From Bacteroidota bacterium (GTDB taxonomy: Bacteria; Bacteroidota; Bacteroidia; AKYH767-A; OLB10): a stretch of DNA of 38,465 nt. Below the pieces are notes generated by a model that ran no database searches, was not told the origin of the DNA, and saw only the letters and a program-made list of their open reading frames with translations. The stretch is taken from NCBI GenBank assembly GCA_025352785.1, contig JANXSD010000141.1:1-38465 (forward strand), written 5' to 3'. Both the position numbers and the translations under genes were made by a program. Each line of letters opens with the position of its first letter. The stretch's first letter is position 1. Below, one piece after another: positions 19,033 to 30,159 of this stretch.

Positions 19033-20154
19033 ATGGCTTTGCGAATAGACCAATACATAAGTGATCTTCTTTATAATGCTGATTGTGTGATCATTCCAGG
19101 TTTGGGAGGTTTCGTTGCGAACACACGTAGCGCCTTTCTTAATCCCTCACAACATACATTTTCTCCACCTGCTAAGCGAATTGCATTTAATGCAAGTCTT
19201 CGTAGTAATGATGGATTATTAGCAAATCATATTAGTAATCAATTAGATATTTCGTATTCGGAGGCACTTCTGCAAATTCAAGAGTATGTAGATGCTTCCT
19301 TAAGCGCCTTAAATAGTGGAGAAGTGCTACAAATTATTAAAGTGGGTTCAATTTCGTATGATCGCGAACATCATCTTCAATTTGAGCCAGATTTATCAGT
19401 AAATTATCTTACAGAAAGTTTTGGTTTGATAACCATTCACTCACCAGCAATTCGTCGTGATGAAGTAGCAGGTGTAATTCGCAATATTAAGTCAGCGAAA
19501 CATAAATTAGCAACTACAAAAAAATCAGGTTGGCGTTTATTAGAATTAATACCTGCGGCGGCAGTGTTGGCATTTTTGGCTTTTAGTCCTAGCTTGATAA
19601 AAAATCTGAATTCCAGTTTGAGTTCAATTATTCCATTCGGATCATTTTCCTCCAATAATACGATTTCTGATAGCGCATCAGCAAACACTATAAATGTTGC
19701 AGCAGCATATCCCGAAACAAAGTTTGAAGAAACAGCAATTATTGATTCTAATCAAACGTCAATTAAGATGAGTGATACTTCCATCACAGCACTTTCAGCA
19801 ACTGTAAATAATGCTTCTGAAAATAAGGCTGTTGATGAGATAAAAACGATTGAACCCACGCAGCCCGTTTCTACGAAAGTGGTTACAAATAATAAGGCTG
19901 AATCGGATCAAAAAATAGTAGTTGGGAACTATTATGTAATTGGTGGATGTTTTAAAATTTATGAGAATGCTGTTAAGTTTCAGCAAGAGGCTTTTGATCA
20001 TGGTTTTGATGCAGTAATCATTGGCACGAATAACAAAGGACTGCACATGGTAAGTTTGTTTTCAAGTAATAGTTCAGGTGCTACGATTAAAGAGATGGCT
20101 CAAATTAAAGTTGAATTTGAAAAGGATGCTTGGATGTATTCTGAGAAAAATTAA
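19033..20154 (+). CDS. HU-CCDC81-type domain protein with TM segment and C-terminal SPOR domain
   Basis: MALRIDQYISDLLYNADCVIIPGLGGFVANTRSAFLNPSQHTFSPPAKRIAFNASLRSNDGLLANHIS is the bacterial HU-CCDC81 pattern; TM LLELIPAAAVLAFLAFSPSL; C-term GNYYVIGGCFKIYENAVKFQQEAFDHGFDAVIIGTN SPOR-like. Confidence 0.85.
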   Translation: MALRIDQYISDLLYNADCVIIPGLGGFVANTRSAFLNPSQHTFSPPAKRIAFNASLRSNDGLLANHISNQLDISYSEALLQIQEYVDASLSALNSGEVLQIIKVGSISYDREHHLQFEPDLSVNYLTESFGLITIHSPAIRRDEVAGVIRNIKSAKHKLATTKKSGWRLLELIPAAAVLAFLAFSPSLIKNLNSSLSSIIPFGSFSSNNTISDSASANTINVAAAYPETKFEETAIIDSNQTSIKMSDTSITALSATVNNASENKAVDEIKTIEPTQPVSTKVVTNNKAESDQKIVVGNYYVIGGCFKIYENAVKFQQEAFDHGFDAVIIGTNNKGLHMVSLFSSNSSGATIKEMAQIKVEFEKDAWMYSEKN

Positions 20155-20219
20155 TCAAACAATTTATTTTTTCATTCAAGATAAATTACCACAGAAAATA
20201 TTTCACGAATTTTTATTGA

Positions 20220-21701
20220 TTACTTAATACGTTTAATGATTACTAATTTATCAGAATTCAAGAGCAATTCGAAGCCTGAATTTTTATAAACTTCCTTGGC
20301 GCAATTTTTCATTCCTAGCATTTCAATATGTGGAGGAGATAAGAGAATATAATCGATATGATACTTTTTTGTTGCCTGCAAAAACCCCAATTGGTAAAGT
20401 GTAGTATCCTTTTTCTGCATCTCTGTGTAGTACATTTCCCCTTGAATAGATTTAAAGCTATCTATTTCATTAAAGATGAAAGTCATGGGTGCAACGATCC
20501 TTAAACTGCTCGTATTTTCATGGATATAAGATTTTACAATGTCGCTATTTTGTTTGGGATAGAATTTATCGCTGCATAACCTAACATTAAAAACACTATT
20601 GGCTGTGAAGTAAAATAGGAGGAGAACAGTGCTAAATCCTATTGCAAATTTATGATTAATTGGTTGATTAAATATTTGCAACTCATTTCTTTTATCATGG
20701 ATAATTTGCAATCCATAAGTAACTAGTAACATTAAATATGGTAAATAGATGATAGAATATTTTGATGATTTGTGAACAGAAAATAATGAAATAGTCATGA
20801 TTAGGATGAATGAATACATTAAAATCAATTTATATTTTTTCAAAAAACTTATTGTAAAGGAGAATACAAATATCAATAGAAGTGTAAAACTTAGTTCGAT
20901 TGGGCTATGAAAAAAACGCTTATGTTCGGTCAGAAAATTAAATAGAATTCTCATTGCAAGAGATTTGTTGGGTGATTCATCTATTGAAGGAATATTATTC
21001 ATCTGGTACGACCAAAATGCGAAATCAGACATGGATCTAAAGTCGTAAAAATAAATTGCGATGGTGGGTAAAGTAAAAATGCCGAAAATAAAAGCTGGAA
21101 GAAACTTTTTGTTCAATGCTAACAGCAAAAATCCTGCAACAGGAAATACAACTCCGTTTAAATGTGTAGCAACACACAATCCTGCGAAGAGGCCTGCAAT
21201 TGCAGCGTTAAAGAGAATTTTATTTTTTTGTTCAAATGATTTTTCAAGAAAGATAAAAGAGAGAAATCCTAAAGCCATTACAGGTAATTCAGGACGATAG
21301 ATAAACGAAAACTCGAATACTAATGCGTTCGCCATCAACAATGAAAAAAAGAGTATTATTGATTCTTTTGAAAGAGATTTACTTTTAGCATAATGCCAAA
21401 AGCTACCGATAAATATTAGAAAGTACATCAAGCTTACTGATTTCAATGTATACAGTGACCATCCAAATAAATTCACAAACCAACCACCTTGAATCGTAAG
21501 AAATTTATGATGACATACATGACGAATCTCTTGCATGGTAACGCCTCTCATCAACTCCGATCTTGCAAAACCTAACTTAGATTGGAAATATGCCAACTCT
21601 CCAACCCATGCATCATCAACATCGGCAATACGATGAATCAAACTGTAGATGTAAAGTATGATCGTTGATACAAGAAAGTATTGAAGGTATTTTTTATTCA
21701 T
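20220..21701 (-). CDS. Polytopic membrane protein, glycosyltransferase family 39 / PMT_2-like
   Basis: 493 aa, many TM segments; early acidic motif IADVDDAWVGELAYF; soluble C-terminal segment; overall GT-C layout. Family assignment by pattern only. Confidence 0.6.
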   Translation of the reverse strand: MNKKYLQYFLVSTIILYIYSLIHRIADVDDAWVGELAYFQSKLGFARSELMRGVTMQEIRHVCHHKFLTIQGGWFVNLFGWSLYTLKSVSLMYFLIFIGSFWHYAKSKSLSKESIILFFSLLMANALVFEFSFIYRPELPVMALGFLSFIFLEKSFEQKNKILFNAAIAGLFAGLCVATHLNGVVFPVAGFLLLALNKKFLPAFIFGIFTLPTIAIYFYDFRSMSDFAFWSYQMNNIPSIDESPNKSLAMRILFNFLTEHKRFFHSPIELSFTLLLIFVFSFTISFLKKYKLILMYSFILIMTISLFSVHKSSKYSIIYLPYLMLLVTYGLQIIHDKRNELQIFNQPINHKFAIGFSTVLLLFYFTANSVFNVRLCSDKFYPKQNSDIVKSYIHENTSSLRIVAPMTFIFNEIDSFKSIQGEMYYTEMQKKDTTLYQLGFLQATKKYHIDYILLSPPHIEMLGMKNCAKEVYKNSGFELLLNSDKLVIIKRIK

Positions 21702-21859
21702 TGAAAATGGTGAGTAGCTTGAATTTATTTCACCTCAAAAGTGCAATATTTTAATATAAATGCATAATTTATTTAATGATTCATCCTCTTAAAATATAAA
21801 AATACAATGTAAATGAGCTGTCGGTTACAACAAATCATTTTAACCATTTTGATTTATTA

Positions 21860-22093
21860 TTAAAATAAATGATCAATAGCTTTTGCTAAAAGATGATCTT
21901 TTTCTGTTACCATATCTCCAGCATCATGGGTATTCAATTTAATGTCTACAACATTGTAAATATTAGTCCATTCAGGATGGTGGTTCATTTTTTCGGCTAT
22001 CAAAGCAACTCTAGTCATAAAAGAGAAAGCTTCGCTAAAATTTTTAAATTTAAAGCTTTTGCAAAGATGGTTGTCAATTTCTTCCCACATCAT
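21860..22093 (-). CDS. 4a-hydroxytetrahydrobiopterin dehydratase (pterin carbinolamine dehydratase)
   Basis: 77 aa; [51 protein letters not shown] is the PCD family pattern. Confidence 0.92.
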   Translation of the reverse strand: MMWEEIDNHLCKSFKFKNFSEAFSFMTRVALIAEKMNHHPEWTNIYNVVDIKLNTHDAGDMVTEKDHLLAKAIDHLF

Positions 22094-22214
22094 AATTCAT
22101 TTAGATATGTAAGGTAGTTATAATTGGAATTATAAAAGTGTAATTTATTGGAATATTTTTATGTTTTTCATGATCAAATTTTCACATGTAACTGTAACTT
22201 TGCAAAAAAATACG

Positions 22215-22610
22215 ATGTCATTTTCTCATATCTTAAAAAGCAGTTTAACGCATAAGTGTCCTCGATGTTTAGAAGGTAATTTATATCCCGATATGAACCC
22301 ATACCATTTGAAGCATACTACGGAAATGTATTCGCATTGCCCAAAGTGTGATTTAAATTTCTTTCCCGAGCCTGGTTATTATTATGGTGCAATGTATGTT
22401 AGTTATGCTTTCACTATTGCCATTGGAGTTGCAGTGTTTCTCCTTTATTTTTTCTTGGTACCAACTTTTAGTCCGATGCCGTTCTTACTATTATTTACGT
22501 TAATATTATTGGGTTTAGCTCCGTATACCTTTAGAACCAGTCGTGCTATTTGGTTGAATTTTTTCAATCGATATAGTCCAAAGCAACAATCATTGACCTC
22601 AAAAAAATAA
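22215..22610 (+). CDS. DUF983 domain-containing membrane protein
   Basis: CxxC pairs KCPRCLEGNLYP and HCPKCDLNFFPEPGYYYGAMYVSYA followed by two TM segments. Start likely MSFSHIL at 22215 rather than 22161. Confidence 0.85.
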   Translation: MSFSHILKSSLTHKCPRCLEGNLYPDMNPYHLKHTTEMYSHCPKCDLNFFPEPGYYYGAMYVSYAFTIAIGVAVFLLYFFLVPTFSPMPFLLLFTLILLGLAPYTFRTSRAIWLNFFNRYSPKQQSLTSKK

Positions 22611-22617
22611 TCTTTGA

Positions 22618-23610
22618 TTATGTATTTTTCAATGCAATGCACGTATCAATTATTGTATCGCTAAATGGTCTAAATTGAAAACCTAGTGCTTTAATTTTAT
22701 CAGTGTTATAGTGATAATGTTGCTGACTTGAATGAGCGGTTTCTTTGGTAATAAAGGGACTTTTACCGCTAATGAGGGATCTAATTTTTTCTAGTCGCCA
22801 AATAATTGCGCTTACCCATGGTTGAACACGTATAGAAGGAGCTTTTACATTTAACTCCTTCGCGATCTGATTAAAGAATTTGTGAAAACTTATATTTTCT
22901 CCATTTAAAATATATCGTTCTGCTGTAATTTTTTTTTCAACAAGGAAACGCATCGCTAAACTTACATCGCGAACATCCACAAATCCACTCTCGCCATCAG
23001 TATAAAATTTAAATCCATTTTTTATTTTCAAAAAAAGTTCAGAGCTTCCTTTCGACCAATCACCAGGCCCTAAAATAATGGTTGGATTAACTATGACTGC
23101 ATTTAGTCCTTCTGAAATCCCTCTCCATACTTCACGTTCCGCACCATATTTACTAATTCCATAATTTGAATTATGCGAACCCGGTATCCAATCGCTGTGC
23201 TCATCTATCATAACGCTGTCAATCATTCTTCCTAGTGATGACACAGAGCTTACATGGCAAAAGTGTTTAAATTCCTTTTTTTCTAAACAAAGATTTACAA
23301 GATTAGCCGTTCCTTCAATATTTATTTGCTCCATTAATTTTGCTTTACTTGGATCAAATGAAATGAATGCTGAACAATGGTAAACGATAGTAACATCTAT
23401 TAATGCGTGTTCTAAACTAAATATATCTAATAAATCCCCATCCACCCATTCTATATTTTTTTTTAATTCTATCGTTTCTTTTGTCCAGTTATTAAATAAT
23501 TCTACTGAGGAAGAATGTCGCTTTAAAGCTCGAACCATTTTACCTTCTTTGGCAAGATCATATAATAAACGTGATCCTAAAAGTCCTGTTGCTCCAGTTA
23601 CTAAAATCAT
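22618..23610 (-). CDS. NAD-dependent epimerase/dehydratase (extended SDR)
   Basis: MILVTGATGLLGSRLLYDL Rossmann motif; YGISKYGAE active-site YxxxK; NPTIILGPGD. Confidence 0.9.
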   Translation of the reverse strand: MILVTGATGLLGSRLLYDLAKEGKMVRALKRHSSSVELFNNWTKETIELKKNIEWVDGDLLDIFSLEHALIDVTIVYHCSAFISFDPSKAKLMEQINIEGTANLVNLCLEKKEFKHFCHVSSVSSLGRMIDSVMIDEHSDWIPGSHNSNYGISKYGAEREVWRGISEGLNAVIVNPTIILGPGDWSKGSSELFLKIKNGFKFYTDGESGFVDVRDVSLAMRFLVEKKITAERYILNGENISFHKFFNQIAKELNVKAPSIRVQPWVSAIIWRLEKIRSLISGKSPFITKETAHSSQQHYHYNTDKIKALGFQFRPFSDTIIDTCIALKNT

Positions 23611-23641
23611 AAGGTGTAATGTAGATAATTTTTCGTTGTAC

Positions 23642-26600
23642 TTAATTTGTTAATCCAACAATTTGAATAGCTCCTTTGTTTTTACCAACGATAATACATG
23701 GTTTGTTATGAATCATAATTTTTTTCATACATTTCACATCACCCGGAATGTAAAAGCCAGATTGAGTAACAGGTTCAGCTTTGAATTTGTTGTTTGTTCC
23801 ATCTAAAAATAAGCCAATACCTGCATCATTTCTTCCTGACTCCACTTCTGTGGAATAATCATTTCCACCAACTACTAGATCGATGATTCCATCTTTATTA
23901 AAATCATCAGAAACAATTGCATTGATAGGAAATATTTGTGCTTTTACAGGCAAATATTGTTGTGTAAAATTGCCCTTTCCATCGTTTATAAAGGTGGTAT
24001 TTGCAATGTCATTAACTTTAAGTTTGGAAGCGTTACGTAGTTGTAAGGGTGTAAAAATTTCATTAATTGTTGCATTTGCATAATCGCGATAACGCAAGAA
24101 TTTCTTTTTTAAATACACCATTTGATCTAATAAATTATCGCGATAAGCAATGGGATAACTTACTCCATCTTGATACATACTAATTACGCAATCTGTACTT
24201 CCATTATTGTCAAAATCACTTACGATCATTGTTAAGGGATATTGTTCATTACCTTTATATCGGGTATTGAAACTTATATTGCCTCCAATTAAATCTATGT
24301 CACCATCACCATCGATATCTGCTTGTTGTATAGTATTCCATAATCCATACGAATTTTCCATTATCGTTGGGACAGAATCTAATTTTCCATTATAATTTTT
24401 ATAAATAGTTAACGGCATCCACTCACCAACAAGAACTAAATCTTTCCATCCATCACCGTTTACATCAGACCAAATTGCATCCGTTACCATTCCTATTTTT
24501 GATAAAGAGGGAATGGAATTTGTGATATCTGTAAAATTCCCTTTATTATTTTGTAGTAAATAACTACTTGGAATTAATCCGTAATGTCCAGGAACAACTC
24601 TTCCACCAATAAAAATATCTTGATCTCCGTCTTTGTCGAAATCGTTTATTGCAATTGCTTTACCACTAGTGAAAATATTTTGTAGTGCATTACTTTTTGT
24701 AAAATTACCTTTACCATCATTCGTATATAATCGTACTGGATACATGGTAGGCATTTCAGGATATTCATTTCCCCCACTCACAACAAGTAGATCATTGTCA
24801 CCATCGTTATCGGCATCAAAGAAGGCAGCGCCCGTATCTTCGAATTTTTTATCTGCAAAAATAGCTGGTTCATTTTTCAATTTAAATTTTCCAGAAGAAT
24901 CTTGAATAAAGAGTGATCCTTCATTATCTTTACTTCCACCTGTGAAGAAATCATCCGTATTATCACCATTAACATCAGCAACAGCAATACAGGGTCCCAT
25001 TTGAGAAAACTGATGTGGTAGAAGGGGCTCCAGTTTAAAGTCGATGTATGAATTTTCCTTTTGCTTGTAATTAACATTCGTCAGTTTAGTAATGTCAGTA
25101 AATAAGGCAACATTTTTTTCTTCTGATTTAACACTTGGTCGTGCATTTTTTATGTTCAGAGAATAAAGTGCATTAGCAGAATCATTTTCGATGGTTTGTA
25201 TAAATCCATTCGGCCATGTGATAGAAACATTGGCAATGGTATTTTGCCCAATTCCAAAATGTACGAACCATTCGTTGCAGGAGAGATATCCTTTATCAGG
25301 ATTAAAATGTTGCACTTGTTTTTTACCATCAGGAGTTTCTATTTTAACAACAGCGCCAATGCCTGAAGGATTCTTTTTATCACCAATTAATTTGAATCTA
25401 ATGAAGTTTGCCGATTTATTTTCTGTAGTATTATTTCGATAAAGAAAAGGTGTATCATAAATATTGTTGACGATAATATCGAGATCGCCATCGTTGTCAA
25501 GATCAGCATAAATAGCACCGTTGCTCCATGATGGAATATCCATGCCACTTGCTTTAGTGACATTGTTGAAAGTAAGATTTCCATTATTTTTATAGAGATA
25601 ATTCTGCAACTTAAAAGAAGGAACAACCGATAATGCTTTCATTGCATCATCAATTTTGCTCGATTTAAAAACTACTTTTTTAATAGAATCAGCATTGTAC
25701 ATCATAAAATCCATATCGGTAACATCACGTAGATAGCCATTGGTAACATATAAATCTTTTAAGCCATCATTATCGAAATCGGCGAGTAAGGGGGTCCAAC
25801 TCCATTCGGTGGCGGGTACACCTGCTAAGTAACTTATATCTGAATAGGTATGATTGCCATTATTAAGTTGCAAAACATTTTTCACATATTGATTTCCAAA
25901 TCCATATTTAGCAAGCTTATTAAAATTGTCATAATTGCCGGCAGCAATTAAAATTTTTTGACGTGGGTATGACTCTGGGAGCATGTCCAATGTAATTAAA
26001 TCTAAAAACCCATCGTTATTTATATCAGCATAATCGGAGCCCATAGAAGAATAACTAAAATGTTTAAAATAATCTTCCGCTTTATTGGTAAAAGTTTTAT
26101 TTTTATTGTTGATGAAAAGGTAATCCGGTTCTTTCACATCATTACATATATAAATATCTGGATAACCATCGTCGTTGAAGTCATCAATAATGGCACTTAA
26201 TCCAAATGAATAAGTGCCAAGACCAGATGATATAGTTTCGTCCTTAAAAACATTATTTATATTCTCATAATATCTGCAACTTACATTTTCTCGAAGCGTA
26301 TCTTTGCGTGCATTTAAATTCCCTTCTTTGTCATATCCTACTAATACATTGTTTGCGAAATTCATTTCTGAAGGGTGGTTTAATAAAAACATATCTAGAT
26401 CCCCATCCATATCCATATCGTAAAAATATGCTTGGGTACTAAAGCTAGCATCGTCAAGTCCATATTCTTTTGCTTTTTCTGTGAAAGTTAAATTTCCGTT
26501 GTTGATGTATAAAATATTTCTACGTAGTTCAACATCGTTGAGTGCAGATTTACAAACGTAAATATCTAAAAAACCGTCACCATTAATATCAACCATCGTT

Positions 26601-26938
26601 ACCCCTGTCTTGTAACCATCGCCACCATTTACATGAGCGCTGTCAGTAATGTCTTTAAACTTTAAATTTCCTAAGTTTAAATATAATTTATTTGGAACGG
26701 TATTGCCTGTAAAATATAAATCAGGTAATCCATCATTGTTAATATCACCAACTGCGACACCGCCACCATTGTATAGATAATAATAGGTGAATTCATTTAA
26801 CGCATTAGATTCTAAAATAATATTTTTAAAATCAATACCAGAATATTCTGATTTAATTTGCGTGAATGACATTTGTGCACTTGTAATTATACACAGGTGT
26901 AATAACAAAAAAAATAGCAGAGTGGTGATTTTTTTCAC
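23642..26938 (-). CDS. VCBS/FG-GAP repeat protein with ASPIC/UnbV domain (CRTAC1-like), GTG start
   Basis: Repeated DxNxDGxxD(L/I)Y motifs (GDINNDGLPDLYFTGN, VDINGDGFLDIYVC); ASPIC/UnbV-like GIGAVVKIETPDGKKQVQHFNPDKGYLSCNEWFVHFGIG; N-terminal signal peptide; first codon is GTG. Confidence 0.9.
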   Translation of the reverse strand: MKKITTLLFFLLLHLCIITSAQMSFTQIKSEYSGIDFKNIILESNALNEFTYYYLYNGGGVAVGDINNDGLPDLYFTGNTVPNKLYLNLGNLKFKDITDSAHVNGGDGYKTGVTMVDINGDGFLDIYVCKSALNDVELRRNILYINNGNLTFTEKAKEYGLDDASFSTQAYFYDMDMDGDLDMFLLNHPSEMNFANNVLVGYDKEGNLNARKDTLRENVSCRYYENINNVFKDETISSGLGTYSFGLSAIIDDFNDDGYPDIYICNDVKEPDYLFINNKNKTFTNKAEDYFKHFSYSSMGSDYADINNDGFLDLITLDMLPESYPRQKILIAAGNYDNFNKLAKYGFGNQYVKNVLQLNNGNHTYSDISYLAGVPATEWSWTPLLADFDNDGLKDLYVTNGYLRDVTDMDFMMYNADSIKKVVFKSSKIDDAMKALSVVPSFKLQNYLYKNNGNLTFNNVTKASGMDIPSWSNGAIYADLDNDGDLDIIVNNIYDTPFLYRNNTTENKSANFIRFKLIGDKKNPSGIGAVVKIETPDGKKQVQHFNPDKGYLSCNEWFVHFGIGQNTIANVSITWPNGFIQTIENDSANALYSLNIKNARPSVKSEEKNVALFTDITKLTNVNYKQKENSYIDFKLEPLLPHQFSQMGPCIAVADVNGDNTDDFFTGGSKDNEGSLFIQDSSGKFKLKNEPAIFADKKFEDTGAAFFDADNDGDNDLLVVSGGNEYPEMPTMYPVRLYTNDGKGNFTKSNALQNIFTSGKAIAINDFDKDGDQDIFIGGRVVPGHYGLIPSSYLLQNNKGNFTDITNSIPSLSKIGMVTDAIWSDVNGDGWKDLVLVGEWMPLTIYKNYNGKLDSVPTIMENSYGLWNTIQQADIDGDGDIDLIGGNISFNTRYKGNEQYPLTMIVSDFDNNGSTDCVISMYQDGVSYPIAYRDNLLDQMVYLKKKFLRYRDYANATINEIFTPLQLRNASKLKVNDIANTTFINDGKGNFTQQYLPVKAQIFPINAIVSDDFNKDGIIDLVVGGNDYSTEVESGRNDAGIGLFLDGTNNKFKAEPVTQSGFYIPGDVKCMKKIMIHNKPCIIVGKNKGAIQIVGLTN

Positions 26939-28233
26939 TTACGATAATATATTTTTTGTAAAACGTAATTTCCGATTTTTCGACCTTGATCTGCACCATT
27001 GTTTAGAGAAGGCATGTAATGAATTCCGCCATAAAACCGACTAACACTTGCTTCTTGCGCTGCAGCATTAAATGAATCAAATGTGCGCGGAGGAATATTA
27101 ATATACATTTCCGAAGAATCTGTATAAGAATATGGTTGAGGAATAATTTCCATTAAAATGGTTGCCGAGGAAGCAGAAAGTACACTGTGTCCACTTGGAT
27201 ATTCGGGGAACGGTGGTGTTTGTATGTAAGGCAGCCATTGCGGATCAATTAAACTATTGATATATGTTTCTGGTCGCATCGCTTGACTGCGATATTTTTC
27301 CGACCAACAACTTATGAATGATTCAAAAAGACCTACTGTTACAAGCGTATATGTTTCTGAGGTTTTTAGTTCATTAAAATTTAAATTAATACATGCCTGA
27401 CCTGTGATTTTTAACCAATGACCACCCGGTGAAATCTTATGAATAAAATAAGTGAGATGTCCTTCTGAAAATGATATGTTAGGATTGCAATCCCAAAATT
27501 GTGCGATCGTTTTTTTTAATGTGTCCAATGATTTTGAAGTAGTATATAAATCCATCGCATTTTTGTAATACATCGAATTCTTCTTCTCACTGAATGGAAC
27601 ATTAGCCACTGGTTTAATTTGTGATGACGAATCAGTGACTAATGGGCGAATAAGATTCCAATGGGGCTCAATTGCGTTTGTATATGCTGGAGCAGTAGGT
27701 TTCCATGCACCAACGTTATCACATAACACATAACGTTCCATGGTTTTTACTTGAATATAATTGTCTTTTATAACCCATTCAATTATTTGTTTTCCTGCTT
27801 GGATTCCATATTCAATAGATTTATTGATAAGTATTGTGTCGATATTTTTATTTTTCCAAAGATCTTTTTCTTCTTTTTCAAAATCAGTTATCATGTATTC
27901 GGAAAGGACAAGTTTTTTTGCGACTGTTGTAAAAGCAAATTCAGCAGCTATTGAATAATTAATTTCTGTTTTTGTAAATCCTAATTTTGGTAAATGTTTG
28001 ATGGGCCCACTTAATGATTTTAATTGTGCATTACCAATACACAATACTTCATAAGCTGCAATGTTTGGATAAACGTGTACTCTACTTGCTACTGGTGGGG
28101 TGAAAAGATCTTCCATTACAACTTCTATCAATTTTTCGTTGCAACGTACTAAATAGTTATCTTTAAATGAAGCACTAAAACCAGTATTGAAACTAAGCAA
28201 ATTGACGAAGCAAATGATCCAATTTTTTTTCAT
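26935..28233 (-). CDS. Vanadium-dependent haloperoxidase / PAP2-superfamily protein
   Basis: PAP2 signature complete in order: KYRSQAMRP ... PSGH ... SRFYGGIHYMPS; N-terminal signal-like segment. Confidence 0.9.
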   Translation of the reverse strand: MKKNWIICFVNLLSFNTGFSASFKDNYLVRCNEKLIEVVMEDLFTPPVASRVHVYPNIAAYEVLCIGNAQLKSLSGPIKHLPKLGFTKTEINYSIAAEFAFTTVAKKLVLSEYMITDFEKEEKDLWKNKNIDTILINKSIEYGIQAGKQIIEWVIKDNYIQVKTMERYVLCDNVGAWKPTAPAYTNAIEPHWNLIRPLVTDSSSQIKPVANVPFSEKKNSMYYKNAMDLYTTSKSLDTLKKTIAQFWDCNPNISFSEGHLTYFIHKISPGGHWLKITGQACINLNFNELKTSETYTLVTVGLFESFISCWSEKYRSQAMRPETYINSLIDPQWLPYIQTPPFPEYPSGHSVLSASSATILMEIIPQPYSYTDSSEMYINIPPRTFDSFNAAAQEASVSRFYGGIHYMPSLNNGADQGRKIGNYVLQKIYYRK

Positions 28234-28496
28234 GTGATCCCTAATATAGAATCCAAATATACTACCAAATTGTTAAACCGTAAGTTAGTATCTATATAAA
28301 TTAGAAAGCAAAAAAACGAATGGTCGTCATTGTTATTTTACTCACCCTTTTAGTAAATTTCAAATGGGGAAGATAGAAGGGGAATTCTTAAATTAGTCCT
28401 TAAAACTTGAGTAGTGAATTAGTTCATCTATTATCATCTCATCATGATCTTTGCCGCATTACGTTGTATATACTTAATGAATTATCTTTGCGATAT

Positions 28497-29786
28497 ATGT
28501 CGAATACGCCGAATTTTATTGACGAATTACGCTGGCGCGGAATGCTCCATGATGTGATGCCAGGTACCGCCGAACAGTTTGAAAAAGAACTCACTACTGC
28601 CTATGTAGGGTTCGATCCTACTGCTGAATCTTTACATGTTGGGAATTTGGTTCCAATTATGTTGTTGAAACACTTACAGGTAAATGGGCATAAACCAGTT
28701 GCTTTAGTTGGAGGTGCAACGGGAATGGTAGGCGATCCCTCTGGAAAAAAAGAAGAGCGCAAATTGTTGAAGGAAGATGTCCTAGATCGTAATGTGAATT
28801 GTATTCGTAAACAGCTTTCTAAGTTTCTTAATTTTGATGATGGTCATAACAAAGCAGAGCTTGTAAATAATTTTGATTGGTTTAAAGAATGGAGCCTGCT
28901 CGATTTTCTTCGTGAAGTCGGAAAACATATCACTGTTAGTTATATGATGTCGAAAGATTCCGTTCAGAATCGATTAGAGTCGGGGATTTCTTTTACAGAA
29001 TTTAGCTATCAATTAATTCAAGGATATGATTTCTTTCATTTGTATAAAAACTATAATTGCAAAGTGCAAATGGGCGGTTCTGATCAATGGGGGAATATCA
29101 CGACGGGCACTGAACTTATCCGAAGGATGGAAGGCGGTGAAGGCTTTGCTATAACGTGCCCACTCATTACGAAGGCTGATGGAAGTAAATTTGGTAAAAG
29201 TGAAAGCGGTAATGTTTGGTTGGATCCATTATTAACATCACCGTATAAATTTTATCAGTTCTGGTTAAACGCTAGTGATATGGATGCTGCAAAATATATT
29301 CGCATTTTCACTTTACTTACAAAAGAAGAAATTGTTGGGATAGAAGTGGAACATACACAAGCGCCACATTTAAGAGTTTTACAAAAAGCATTAGCAAAGG
29401 AAGTAACGTGTACTGTTCATTCACTGGAGGCATATAATGGTGCCGTTGAAGCATCCGATATTTTATTTGGCAATGCCCCTACTGATGCTCTTTCACGATT
29501 AGACGAAGAGACGTTGTTGAGTGTATTTGAAGGAGTCTCACAAGTGTATCTCTCTTTAGTAGAATTACAAACGGGAATTAATGTTGTTGAATTGTTATCT
29601 GATAAATCAAATATCTTTATATCACGTGGTGAAGCTAGAAAGATGATTCAAGGTGGTGGGATTTCTCTAAATAAGGAAAAGGTAAGCGATGTTGCACTTA
29701 CCATAAATGCAAATAATTTGTTGAATAAAAAATACCTGCTCGTTCAAAAAGGCAAGAAGAATTATTTCTTATTAATTGCTTCATAA
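28497..29786 (+). CDS. tyrS: Tyrosine--tRNA ligase
   Basis: [48 protein letters not shown]-terminal S4 domain ([22 protein letters not shown]). Start moved to ATG 28497 ([17 protein letters not shown]). Confidence 0.95.
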   Translation: MSNTPNFIDELRWRGMLHDVMPGTAEQFEKELTTAYVGFDPTAESLHVGNLVPIMLLKHLQVNGHKPVALVGGATGMVGDPSGKKEERKLLKEDVLDRNVNCIRKQLSKFLNFDDGHNKAELVNNFDWFKEWSLLDFLREVGKHITVSYMMSKDSVQNRLESGISFTEFSYQLIQGYDFFHLYKNYNCKVQMGGSDQWGNITTGTELIRRMEGGEGFAITCPLITKADGSKFGKSESGNVWLDPLLTSPYKFYQFWLNASDMDAAKYIRIFTLLTKEEIVGIEVEHTQAPHLRVLQKALAKEVTCTVHSLEAYNGAVEASDILFGNAPTDALSRLDEETLLSVFEGVSQVYLSLVELQTGINVVELLSDKSNIFISRGEARKMIQGGGISLNKEKVSDVALTINANNLLNKKYLLVQKGKKNYFLLIAS

Positions 29787-29789
29787 AAA

Positions 29790-29996
29790 TTATAGACCTT
29801 TCTTCTTTCTCCAAAGAAATAAAAATCCAACAGAAAGTATAATGAGTATGGAGAAACCAAAATTTGTCCAAAGTGTGAATTCATCATTCCCCGTTAATTC
29901 AGCACCACCTCTCTTTAACTTGAAAACTAAAAATGATAATCCTGTTCCAAATAAAACGGAAATTAATATGATGGTTACTCGTCTGTTGTTCGACAT
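29790..29996 (-). CDS. Small two-TM hypothetical membrane protein
   Basis: 68 aa: MSNNRRVTIILISVLFGTGLSFLVFKLKRG...FGFSILIILSVGFLFLWRKKKGL; two clean TM helices with positive flanks; convergent with tyrS 3 bp apart. Confidence 0.6.
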   Translation of the reverse strand: MSNNRRVTIILISVLFGTGLSFLVFKLKRGGAELTGNDEFTLWTNFGFSILIILSVGFLFLWRKKKGL

Positions 29997-30159
29997 GATT
30001 ATTTAATTTATCACTTAGAGTTAATCTGCTCTAAAACGATTATCCGACGAAGATACACATAAGAGATAATACATTAGAGAACCTTTGTTATTTCATTTTA
30101 ATTCCTATTTTTAGATTGAAATTCATTTGTGTAAATAAAATTATTCTCAATAGTCTACT

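Noticed and set aside
24877-25626. Short alternative-frame ORFs inside the VCBS-repeat gene
   Set aside because: Shadow ORFs from repetitive Asp/Asn/Gly-rich codons in the main frame.
23642-26938. Apparent periodic sequence repeats in the VCBS gene that could suggest a CRISPR-like array
   Set aside because: Explained by degenerate FG-GAP/VCBS protein repeats; no identical direct repeats with unique spacers.
29776-30006. Plus-strand 76-aa ORF
   Set aside because: Opposite to a more plausible minus-strand two-TM small protein (29790-29996) with typical membrane-protein composition.
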